A DNA stretch of 63,293 nucleotides from Acetobacter sp. (GTDB lineage Bacteria; Pseudomonadota; Alphaproteobacteria; Acetobacterales; Acetobacteraceae), in assembly GCA_017474285.1 (NCBI GenBank), contig JAFVHT010000013.1, positions 1 through 63,293 on the forward strand. Direction: 5' to 3'. Position numbers and translations under genes: made by a program. Below are positions 27,854-35,729 of this stretch, in pieces (the first letter of the stretch is position 1; each line of letters opens with the position of its first letter). Below the pieces are notes generated by a model. The model worked only from the letters and a program-made list of their open reading frames with translations. It did not search any database and had not been told where the DNA came from.

Positions 27854-28162
27854 TTATGAGGCAGCAGCAGATTCTTGTTTTTTAGCCATAACACGCTGAA
27901 CACGGCGTTTAATCACCAAGGCTTCATGCGGCAATTTACGGTTGGGAGTGTTCAATAAAAAAGCATCAAGCCCACCATTGTGCTCAATGGTGCGTAAACC
28001 TTGAACGCTGACGCGCATACGTACAGCCGCCCCAAGAACCTCAGAAACAAGGGAGGTTTCTTGTAAATTTGGAAGAAAACGACGACGGGTCTTATTATTG
28101 GCATGACTGACGTTATTCCCCGTCAGCACGCCTTTGCCTGTAATTTGGCAACGACGGGACAT
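27854..28162 (-). CDS. rpmB: 50S ribosomal protein L28
   Basis: 102 residues: [29 protein letters not shown] is the conserved N-terminal signature, here cited in short form; the tail is basic ([13 protein letters not shown]). GGA lies upstream of the ATG. It stands alone between fusA and a non-coding region. Confidence 0.95.
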   Translation of the reverse strand: MSRRCQITGKGVLTGNNVSHANNKTRRRFLPNLQETSLVSEVLGAAVRMRVSVQGLRTIEHNGGLDAFLLNTPNRKLPHEALVIKRRVQRVMAKKQESAAAS

Positions 28163-28568
28163 TTCTTAATCCTTTAAGATCATGACGTATAAAAAACAAA
28201 AAACTCATAAGGTAAAAACAATGCGGCTAGAACCCTTTTCAGGCAAATCTCCCCAAACAGAGCTATGCCCCACCACAGGTATTAACGCGCTGTCCCAACC
28301 TCTCACGATGTTCGAGCGAACCGAAATTCGATGTTGCCACACCTTAACACAGAAGCAATAAAAAATACAACCCTTAAGCGCCTCTCTTGCCAAGAGTCAT
28401 TCTTTTTCTCTTTTTTTTGTCCTTTTTTCCTTAAATATACATTTTTTTGACTCAATAAACTTTTCATTTAACAAAAATATGATAAATTTAAGGAAAAATT
28501 AGAGATTAGAATCCCTCAATAAGATACTCTTTCATTTTTATACTTGTTACCTTCTACAGGAGAGTGAG
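28163..28568. other. Mostly non-coding stretch upstream of rpmB, GC-richer than its surroundings
   Basis: A segment at 28205-28393 is visibly less AT-rich than the flanks and holds a 62-codon minus-strand frame with a TTG start that resembles no protein I know. A TATATT box on the minus strand (28434-28439) could start a leader transcript of about 260 bases into rpmB. The segment contains short stems such as CTCTT-GGC-AAGAG. It could be a structured leader or an independent small RNA; I cannot name it. Confidence 0.3.
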
Positions 28569-28757
28569 ATGCACCTACCTAATCGCATCCTAGAACTACG
28601 CTCTACGATTGCTCAAATCGAAAAGTCATATAATGTCACCGTGCCTGATGAGATTTCTACAAAGCTCGTCAATTATGAACAAAAAGCAAAAGACTTAGCC
28701 GCAATAGAAGCTCAAGTAGCCGCTTGGTGTAATTCTATTATTAACGTCCAAGTATAG
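28569..28757 (+). CDS. Small hypothetical protein, 62 residues
   Basis: No family recognised. The ATG has a good ribosome site (AGGAG, 8 bases upstream). The product is mostly helical and charged in its middle (RILELRSTIAQIEKSY, NYEQKAKDLAAIEAQVAAW), soluble, with one cysteine. A 7-bp hairpin (AGAGACT 28756-28762 with AGTCTCT 28773-28779) overlaps its stop codon. It lies just upstream of the candidate RNA at 28797-29012. It may be a real lineage-specific small protein. Confidence 0.45.
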   Translation: MHLPNRILELRSTIAQIEKSYNVTVPDEISTKLVNYEQKAKDLAAIEAQVAAWCNSIINVQV

Positions 28758-28796
28758 AGACTTCAATTAAAGAGTCTCTTAAGACTAGCTCTAAAC

Positions 28797-29012
28797 TGGG
28801 TTCTCTAGGTAATATAAAATATGCCATAAAAACCGAAAGAGCCTTAAGAGAAAAATCTTGAGAATATGTTGTTTTGTGTCAACATTGATATTCCGGTAAG
28901 ACCGTGCACCCTATTCTCGAACACGATTTCTCTTTCAACGGAGCCCACGCCTAAGCCTAATACTTCCCTCGTTTGATTTATTTGATTTTTGAAAACAAAT
29001 AAGGGAAGTGTT
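28797..29012 (+). ncRNA. Candidate structured RNA in a gene-free region (6S-like architecture possible)
   Basis: No gene fits here, but nested helices do. TGGGTTC (28797-28803) pairs with GAGCCCA (28941-28947). CCG and AAAGAG (28833-28841) pair with CTCTTT and CGG (28930-28941). TTGAGAATA (28858-28866) pairs with TATTCTCGA (28912-28920). Inside are two hairpins, TGTTG/CAACA (28867-28884) and CGGT/ACCG (28894-28904). A second long hairpin, AATACTTCCCT with AGGGAAGTGTT, spans 28959-29012. Three helices need a G:U pair that works only on the plus strand. The long irregular rod with an asymmetric bubble recalls 6S RNA, but no sequence signature confirms it and no promoter is clear. Confidence 0.3.
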
Positions 29013-29051
29013 TAAGCATTATTGGGAAAATTTATAAAAGCGTTTGAGGCG

Positions 29052-29372
29052 TTAGGGGGTTTCCGCTTGTTCCTCTCTTTCCGCCACAGCGGCGGAAGCA
29101 TGCACTTCACCTGCACGAACACTTTGTGCTGCTGAGTCAAGAATTCGTAAAATCATTTCAGGTTCCATACTCCGCGCTAAAACCCCCAAAGCCCCGCCCA
29201 AAAGTGCTGAAGCAATGGCAATAGGTGGAAATTTTTCATTTTTAAGGTGCTCAATCGCGTGTTCAACCACCATAGCACAACGCGCCAAATCTTCAGGCAC
29301 TTGTTCTCCATGTACTTGTTCTTCAGGGGAGCGAAGTTGTTCCGCTGATACGTGTTCGTTATTTTCTGTCAT
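29052..29372 (-). CDS. Hypothetical protein of about 106 residues
   Basis: Begins MTENNEHVSAEQL from the ATG at 29372, which has GAGGAC seven bases upstream; a TTG at 29393 is less likely. An acidic N-terminal third is followed by helices including PPIAIASALLGGALGVLARS, then an Ala/Glu-rich tail. I do not recognise a family. It lies 47 bases downstream of the Atm1-type exporter on the same strand and is probably co-transcribed with it. Confidence 0.65.
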   Translation of the reverse strand: MTENNEHVSAEQLRSPEEQVHGEQVPEDLARCAMVVEHAIEHLKNEKFPPIAIASALLGGALGVLARSMEPEMILRILDSAAQSVRAGEVHASAAVAEREEQAETP

Positions 29373-29419
29373 GTTTCTTGTCCTCTTTCTCAAAAATAAC
29401 TCAAAAAAACATGCCCTTT

Positions 29420-31219
29420 TTAGGGCGTTTCCTCACTGACCGTTTCCTCATTAGCTTGAGCAGCCCACATGGCTGCGTAACGCCCACCTGCCTCTAACAA
29501 AGTGGCGTGCGTGCCATGCTCTATAATTTCCCCTTGTTCCATAACAAGGATTTCATCGGCGTCAACAATCGTTGATAACCGATGGGCGATAATAAGCGTT
29601 GTTCTCTGTGCTGCAACGGTTTGTAACGCGGTTTGAATTTCTTTCTCAGTTTGTGTGTCTAATGCGCTTGTGGCTTCATCGAGTACAAGCACGCGCGGAT
29701 CTTTTAATAATGTACGCGCTATAGCGATCCGTTGCTTTTCACCCCCCGATAATTTAAGCCCCCGCTCACCTACCCTTGTTTCATACCCTTCAGGTAATGA
29801 TAAAATAAAATCGTGAATACGGGCAAGTTTTGCAGCGTTTTCTACTGCTTCAAACGATGCCCCTATACGCCCATACGCGATATTATAACCGATTGTTTCG
29901 TTAAAGAGAACTGTATCTTGGGGCACTACCCCTATAGCCGCCCGTAAATCTGCCTGAGAATACTCACGAATATCGTGCCCATCGAGGCATACAGCCCCAG
30001 AACTCACTTCATAAAAACGAAATAATAAACGGCTTATGGTTGATTTTCCTGCCCCTGTACTTCCTACAATAGCGGTTTTATGTCCGGGTTCGATAACAAA
30101 ATTCACATTTTTAAGAATTTGTCGATTAGAATTATACCCAAAACAAACATGGCGAAATTCTATACGCGCAGGACCGGATTCTGATAAACGCGTTGCCACA
30201 GGTAAAGGCTGTTCTTTATTGGTAATTTCAACCGGTTCATCAAGGAGATCGAACATATGTTCTAAATCTACCAAAGCCGTACGAATACCCGAATAAACAG
30301 AGCCTAAAAAATTTAAGGGACCATAAAGTTGAAGGAGATAGGTGCCGAGCATCACAAACTCACCGACCGTAATATAACCCGCATCAACATCTTTACCTGC
30401 TAAAAGCATGATAAGAACAAGAGAAATCGCAATAATGGCGGCTTGCCCAAAATTTAACAACCCGAGAGAATATTGTGTGACTAAAGCCGCTTGTTCATAA
30501 GAAGCTTGTGCGCTGTCATAACGTTGGGCTTCGTGCGCTTCGTTGCCGAAATATTTAACAGTTTCATAATTTAACAAACTATCTAACGCTTTACCGACTG
30601 CCTCACTATTGGTTTCATTCATACGGCGGCGCACCCCAAGCCGCCACGTTGTAAAACGCACTGTAAACAGCACATAAGCAAGCACCATCAGCACCATGAG
30701 CGCGACATAACGCCAATCAAAAAAATGCCAAATAACCCCGATAACTAAAAGAGCTTGTAAAATGGTCGGAGAAATAGACATGACCATACGTAATAACGTT
30801 TCGACCGCTTCCGTACCCCGTTCTATCGCCCTTGTAATCGGTCCTGTACGCCGATCAAGATGAAAGCGTAATGAAAGTTCGTGCATGTGTTGAAAGCTAC
30901 AATATGCCATTTTACGCGCTGCCGTAAAACGCACAGGGGCAAAAAGAGCATCACGTAAATTTGTGAGTAGCGCCGCTACAAGACGCACCACACCATAACC
31001 GACAATCAGTAAAGCAGGTGCCATAATAACACCCGCTTGATGCACAAAAGCATCGATCACATAACTATAGACCAAAGGCACAGCAAGCGTTGCCCCCTCT
31101 CCAAGAAGGAGGAAGAAAAGCACAAGTACGATACGGCGCTGTAAGGCATAGTTTCCTTTTTGCCATAAATACGGTAATAAACGCGCCAAAATCATAGGCG
31201 CTGATTTTTTAGACGGCAT
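29420..31219 (-). CDS. Atm1/HMT1-type ABC exporter (fused permease and ATPase)
   Basis: 599 residues: six membrane helices in the first 310, then an ATPase with Walker A GSTGAGKST, Q-loop VVPQDTVLFN, signature LSGGEKQR, Walker B VLVLDEATSALD and the H-loop IAHRLST. The substrate-site sequence NFGQAAIIAISL and the overall length fit the Atm1 family. Atm1 exports glutathione-linked species for Fe-S homeostasis and metal tolerance; gshB elsewhere in the window would supply glutathione. A perfect 14-bp palindrome sits nine bases before its ATG. Confidence 0.85.
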   Translation of the reverse strand: MPSKKSAPMILARLLPYLWQKGNYALQRRIVLVLFFLLLGEGATLAVPLVYSYVIDAFVHQAGVIMAPALLIVGYGVVRLVAALLTNLRDALFAPVRFTAARKMAYCSFQHMHELSLRFHLDRRTGPITRAIERGTEAVETLLRMVMSISPTILQALLVIGVIWHFFDWRYVALMVLMVLAYVLFTVRFTTWRLGVRRRMNETNSEAVGKALDSLLNYETVKYFGNEAHEAQRYDSAQASYEQAALVTQYSLGLLNFGQAAIIAISLVLIMLLAGKDVDAGYITVGEFVMLGTYLLQLYGPLNFLGSVYSGIRTALVDLEHMFDLLDEPVEITNKEQPLPVATRLSESGPARIEFRHVCFGYNSNRQILKNVNFVIEPGHKTAIVGSTGAGKSTISRLLFRFYEVSSGAVCLDGHDIREYSQADLRAAIGVVPQDTVLFNETIGYNIAYGRIGASFEAVENAAKLARIHDFILSLPEGYETRVGERGLKLSGGEKQRIAIARTLLKDPRVLVLDEATSALDTQTEKEIQTALQTVAAQRTTLIIAHRLSTIVDADEILVMEQGEIIEHGTHATLLEAGGRYAAMWAAQANEETVSEETP

Positions 31220-31591
31220 GTCTTGCCATGATATATATCATTGTTTTTTCCTATAAATTTTGTCCTATGACGTTTACTCTCTCAATTGTTCTCGTTTTTC
31301 TAAAACACTACGAAAGGGAAAGATTATTTTTTCTCAATAGGTTTTACTCATAATAAAATATTGAAAAGTTTTATACTTTTTCTTTCTATAACTCAATTCT
31401 ATACATTTATTTCTATATATTGATTTTGCGGATTTCTTTTGGGAGTTCCTTTTTAGGCATTTATTTTTCCTTACATGCCCTTATGATAGGCTTCCTCAAT
31501 AGCCTTTGATAAACCCTTTTTCGCTCTTGCACGTCTTGCCTCTTTTTCTTACTCTCTGATTTTTGCCTTATTTTTTGATTCGCCTTTTTTA
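31220..31591. other. Gene-free divergent promoter region (Atm1 exporter and Nudix genes)
   Basis: 372 AT-rich bases. The notable element is the palindrome at 31228-31241, listed separately. Otherwise it has T-tracts and no ORF. Confidence 0.5.
31228..31241. promoter_or_regulatory. Perfect 14-bp palindrome upstream of the Atm1-type exporter
   Basis: ATGATATATATCAT is fully self-complementary and ends nine bases before the start codon at 31219. This is where a repressor would block initiation. The core TGATATATATCA is loosely Fur-like, but AT-rich palindromes arise by chance, so the regulator is unknown. Confidence 0.35.
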
Positions 31592-31609
31592 ATGAGAAAG
31601 AATCACATT

Positions 31610-32503
31610 ATGTCTGTTATACCCATTACGCCCGTTATGCCTTTGAAAACCGATTTTTCTCCATTTTTACGACACTTAAAAAACTGCAACACAGCCATAC
31701 TCCCTTGCGAACGGGCACCGTTTTTGTTGGCAGGGCAACCGGCTGGTTGGGTTACCCCAGAATTATTTACACGATTAGAACAAGAAGGATTAGGCACGCG
31801 TACAACAGGGTTTCATTTACCCTTTCCCGAACAATTAGAAGCGTTAGGAGAGACCCTTGCTGAAGAAGGATTTTATACCTCACATCATGAGCTTTTTGAT
31901 GTTATCCCCACTTTAGGCGCGCCTGCCCTTGGTCGTATAGATCGCGGGGCTTTGCCCTTATTTGGGTTTGTTGCGGTCGGCGTTCATATGAATGGGCTTG
32001 TTTATCGTGAAAACACGTTACATCTTTGGATAGGGCGCCGTTCTGCCCATAAACGGTTAGACCCTGCCAAACTTGATCACCTCGTCGCGGGCGGTGTGTC
32101 GGCTGGTCTTTCCCCTCAAGAAGCTCTTGCCAAAGAAGCCGCAGAAGAAGCGAATATTCCCTCTTCACTCATTGCTCAAGCAGTAGAAATTGGGCGCATT
32201 GTTTATGCCCTTAACCGCCCTGAAGGATTAAGGCGCGACATTCTCTATTGTTATGATTTGATTTTACCAGAAACATTTACGCCCTCCGCCACCGATGGCG
32301 AAGTGGATTCCTTTGAACTTCTCCCTCTTGAAGACGTGTTCTCTTTTGTCCAAACAACAGAGGCATTCAAATTTAATGTGTCTTTAGTGTTAATAGATTT
32401 ATTTTTACGCCTTGGACTTATCGACCCTACAAGCGCCATAGGACAGCAGCTTCGCCAAGGGCTTAACGAGGGAATTTCTCCCTTAAGCCCCCAGAAAAAA
32501 TGA
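31610..32503 (+). CDS. DUF4743/Nudix hydrolase family protein
   Basis: 297 residues from the ATG at 31610 (GAGAAAG upstream); an in-frame ATG at 31592 lacks a ribosome site. The N-terminal 120 residues match the DUF4743 helper domain (APFLLAGQPAGWVTPELF). The Nudix domain follows with LWIGRRSAHKRLDPAKLDHLVAGGVSAG and a box ending EALAKEAAEEANI, where Lys replaces the usual Arg of REUXEE. Relatives are related to thiamine-pyrophosphate-acting Nudix enzymes, so a phosphohydrolase role is likely but the substrate is not known. Confidence 0.85.
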   Translation: MSVIPITPVMPLKTDFSPFLRHLKNCNTAILPCERAPFLLAGQPAGWVTPELFTRLEQEGLGTRTTGFHLPFPEQLEALGETLAEEGFYTSHHELFDVIPTLGAPALGRIDRGALPLFGFVAVGVHMNGLVYRENTLHLWIGRRSAHKRLDPAKLDHLVAGGVSAGLSPQEALAKEAAEEANIPSSLIAQAVEIGRIVYALNRPEGLRRDILYCYDLILPETFTPSATDGEVDSFELLPLEDVFSFVQTTEAFKFNVSLVLIDLFLRLGLIDPTSAIGQQLRQGLNEGISPLSPQKK

Positions 32504-32580
32504 TAGAAAAAATTGTAGAAAATACTTTAATTTTTCCTCTGCGTTTTTACCTTTGTTCTTTATTGTTCTATAACAAAAAA

Positions 32581-35500
32581 CTACAATCCCACGCAGACCT
32601 CTTTTAAGCGCAAGAGCATAGCTCCACGTACACGTGCTAATTGTTCCTTATCGGTTATTTTTTGACCCTGCCTATCTTGAACATAAAAAACGTCAACAGC
32701 CCGCATACCATAGGTTGTAATATGTGCTGAAATAATCTGTAAATTCTCTTGTCTAATGACACTCGCCATATAATATAACAGCCCCGGCACATCACGCCCC
32801 ATCACCTCAATTAGGGTAGAACTCTCTGATGCGACGTTATCAATCATCACCCGAGAAGGTACATGAATCGCCCGTAAACGAGACGGCATATACCCAAAGC
32901 CTTTCGCTTTTATTTTTGTGTAGACATCAATTTCTTCGTGAAATGCCTGCTGAATGGTTTCCTTAATACGGGTTTTACATGCCTCACCACAAAAGGCATT
33001 CCCATTGACATTTTGCACCCAGAAAGCATCTAACACTTTATTATGAGTGGTTATATAGGCACTCGCATCAATAACACTAACATCGGCAAGAGCTAACGCG
33101 CCAACAATTTTAGAAAATGTACCTGGTACATTACCCGTATAAACAACCACTTCAACCACATCTTTTGTCATAAGCGGTACGACGTCAACAAGCAAAGAAG
33201 AGCCGCTTTCTTCACTTTCTCGTAATAAATGAACATGGCGGCACAAAGTATCATCATCAAAAGCTAACCAATACCCTGCAGGAAATAATTCTGTATAACG
33301 CTCAATCTCTTGTTGATCAAAACCTTCTTCAAGTAAAGTACCCGTTATAACACGCTTAACGTAATGCACACGGGTATCATCTGTCATAATAAGAGCACTC
33401 CCCGATAGCACTTCAGCAACACGCTCATAAAGATCACGTAAGAGAGTTGCTTTCCATGCGTTCCAAACGCGCCCGCTTACGGCACGAATGTCAACAACCG
33501 TTAATAACAACAGTAAACGTAAACGCTCTAAAGATTGGACACTCTCAGCAACATCAGAAATTGTTTTTGGATCGCTAATATCACGTTGGAAAGCCGTTTG
33601 ACTCAATAAAAGATGGTGTAAAACAAGCCAAGAAACTGTTTCTGCCTCTTCCTCTGTCATACCGAGTTGTGGACAAAGTTTCGTTGCAATATCTGCCCCT
33701 ATTTCAGAGTGATCACCTCCTCGCCCTTTAGCAACATCATGTAACAAAACAGCCATATATAATTCTCGGCAAGGGAGATGCTTGACTATACCATATACAA
33801 TAGGAATTTCATCAGCCATACGCCCCGCCATCACTTCGTCGAGAATACGAATTGCCTCAATCGTATGTTCATCGACAGTAAAAACGTGGTAGGTGTCAAA
33901 CTGCATTTGCCCAACAATACGCGCCCAGTCAGGCATAAGCCGTCCAAAAATACCCGTTTCGTTCAAAATACGGAGCCAATAGGCGTGCCCTAACGACACC
34001 TTTTTCTCCTCACACGGCTGAGAAGGGTCTCCCTCCCCCTGTGATTCACGAACGACGTTTTGTAGATTACTCTTCGAAGCGTGACTCTCTGAGAGAGCGC
34101 TTTCTGATGTACGAGAAGATTCTTGTGGTAATTCACAACACAAAAGATCTAGAAAAAGACGAGAAGCCTCGGGATTATTCCTCAAAGCCGTAGCTTTGTG
34201 TTCCCAGCGAATCAATTGATGCCGCGCTAAAGGATGTAATGGGTAACCACAGCGCTGTGCCCAATGCAAAATTTGCAACATTTTTATAGGGTCATGTTCA
34301 AAAGAAACGCCGTCAGCAGGCAAAATCTGCCCCTCTAATACCGTAAAACCTGCTTCACGAAGCGCTTTATCACATTGATCACATCCCTCTTCTTGCGTTA
34401 TACGATCCGCAGTGATCCCATTTGTGCTTTTCGCTATGGTTCCAATCATATCCCCTTGTGCCTGTCGCAATACAATAGGTTCAAACACATGGGTAAGGCG
34501 CATCACTTCACGCACAGTAAGGAAATAGTGACGCATAAAGCGCTCTACCCCTTTTTGTCGCCCATGGTACACATAGCCCATACGCGCGCCAATAATAGGC
34601 TGTATATCAAAGGTTAACCGTTCCTCAGCGCGCCCTGTCACATAATGGAGGTGAAGGCGTACGGTCCACAAAAAATCCCACGATCGGCGTGCTCTTTGGG
34701 CTTCACGCTCTGTTAAGAAACCCATAGCAACAAATTGTGACGCCAATAAATCACGAACATGACGCACGCCCAACGTGTTACAACATATCCAATAAAGCGT
34801 TTGTAAATCGCGTAACCCGCCATGCCCCTCTTTAAGATTAGGCTCGACCAAATAGGGACTACTTCCAAAACGACGATGACGTTTTAAGCGTTCCCGTTGT
34901 TTATCGTGAATAAATTCGACCATACCTACTTTCATACATGATCGCGTATATTCAGCCTCAAATGTTGCAAATAAAACACTATCGCCTATCAAAAAGCGGG
35001 CATCTAATAAAGCAGTACGAATGGTTGTGTCTTCATGGGCTTTAGCAATACATTCTCCCACTGTACGGGTTGCATGCCCGACCTGAAAACCCAAATCCCA
35101 TAAAAAATATAAAACACTCTCAACCAACGGCGAAACACGCTCAACCATACCGTCGGCAATAAGAAATAACAAATCAATATCACTAAACGGCGCTAACAAC
35201 CCACGCCCATATCCCCCTGTGGCCACCACAGAAAAACCGCCATTTTCCGAAAGAATCGTAGGGTGTATATCAGAATGTAGATCGGGACAAAGCCTTACCG
35301 CAGTCTCAACAATATACCGTAATAAACTATCGGTAAATGTGGCGATAAGTTTAGCGGCAACGACTCCTTTAAATTCATAATGTTCAAACCGATTCCGAAT
35401 TTCCTCTTGATAACGCGCCCAATAACATCGGAAAATAGTAATAATACTTTCTCGGTTGAGTGTTCCGAGTGTTTCGTCTGTTATTACCTCTTGTAACTCC

Positions 35501-35598
35501 CGATGGAGACATGCTGTAAAATTCTCTGGCGTTAATGTGCCACGCGCAATTGTATCAAGATATTGAGGCGAAATGACGTGTTCGGGAGACATAAACAT
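32581..35598 (-). CDS. glnD: [Protein-PII] uridylyltransferase/uridylyl-removing enzyme
   Basis: Nitrogen sensor that adds or removes UMP on PII. Nucleotidyltransferase site TGGYGRGLLAPFSDIDLLFL, HD phosphohydrolase site LLHDVAKGRGGDHSE, and two C-terminal ACT domains (MTKDVVEVVVYTGNVPGTFSK and STLIEVMGRDVPGLLYYMAS). At just over 1000 residues it is longer than many alphaproteobacterial GlnD proteins, partly from a Ser/Glu-rich insert encoded at about 33995-34150. I place the start at the ATG at 35598; an upstream GTG (35634) is possible. It lies directly downstream of mutS. Confidence 0.94.
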   Translation of the reverse strand: MFMSPEHVISPQYLDTIARGTLTPENFTACLHRELQEVITDETLGTLNRESIITIFRCYWARYQEEIRNRFEHYEFKGVVAAKLIATFTDSLLRYIVETAVRLCPDLHSDIHPTILSENGGFSVVATGGYGRGLLAPFSDIDLLFLIADGMVERVSPLVESVLYFLWDLGFQVGHATRTVGECIAKAHEDTTIRTALLDARFLIGDSVLFATFEAEYTRSCMKVGMVEFIHDKQRERLKRHRRFGSSPYLVEPNLKEGHGGLRDLQTLYWICCNTLGVRHVRDLLASQFVAMGFLTEREAQRARRSWDFLWTVRLHLHYVTGRAEERLTFDIQPIIGARMGYVYHGRQKGVERFMRHYFLTVREVMRLTHVFEPIVLRQAQGDMIGTIAKSTNGITADRITQEEGCDQCDKALREAGFTVLEGQILPADGVSFEHDPIKMLQILHWAQRCGYPLHPLARHQLIRWEHKATALRNNPEASRLFLDLLCCELPQESSRTSESALSESHASKSNLQNVVRESQGEGDPSQPCEEKKVSLGHAYWLRILNETGIFGRLMPDWARIVGQMQFDTYHVFTVDEHTIEAIRILDEVMAGRMADEIPIVYGIVKHLPCRELYMAVLLHDVAKGRGGDHSEIGADIATKLCPQLGMTEEEAETVSWLVLHHLLLSQTAFQRDISDPKTISDVAESVQSLERLRLLLLLTVVDIRAVSGRVWNAWKATLLRDLYERVAEVLSGSALIMTDDTRVHYVKRVITGTLLEEGFDQQEIERYTELFPAGYWLAFDDDTLCRHVHLLRESEESGSSLLVDVVPLMTKDVVEVVVYTGNVPGTFSKIVGALALADVSVIDASAYITTHNKVLDAFWVQNVNGNAFCGEACKTRIKETIQQAFHEEIDVYTKIKAKGFGYMPSRLRAIHVPSRVMIDNVASESSTLIEVMGRDVPGLLYYMASVIRQENLQIISAHITTYGMRAVDVFYVQDRQGQKITDKEQLARVRGAMLLRLKEVCVGL

Positions 35599-35729
35599 AG
35601 GGCGTAACAAATTCCTATACAAGTAAAACAGCACTACTTTGCCAGATGCGTACTCTAGGTACGTGATCCAGGCATATTATTATAAAATTATAGTATAAAT
35701 AGCGGTGTTTTGTATTGTTATTTTTATGT

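Noticed and set aside
28205..28393. 62-codon minus-strand frame upstream of rpmB as a protein gene
   Set aside because: TTG start, no ribosome site, no familiar pattern. The sequence is kept as a possible leader or RNA, not as a gene.
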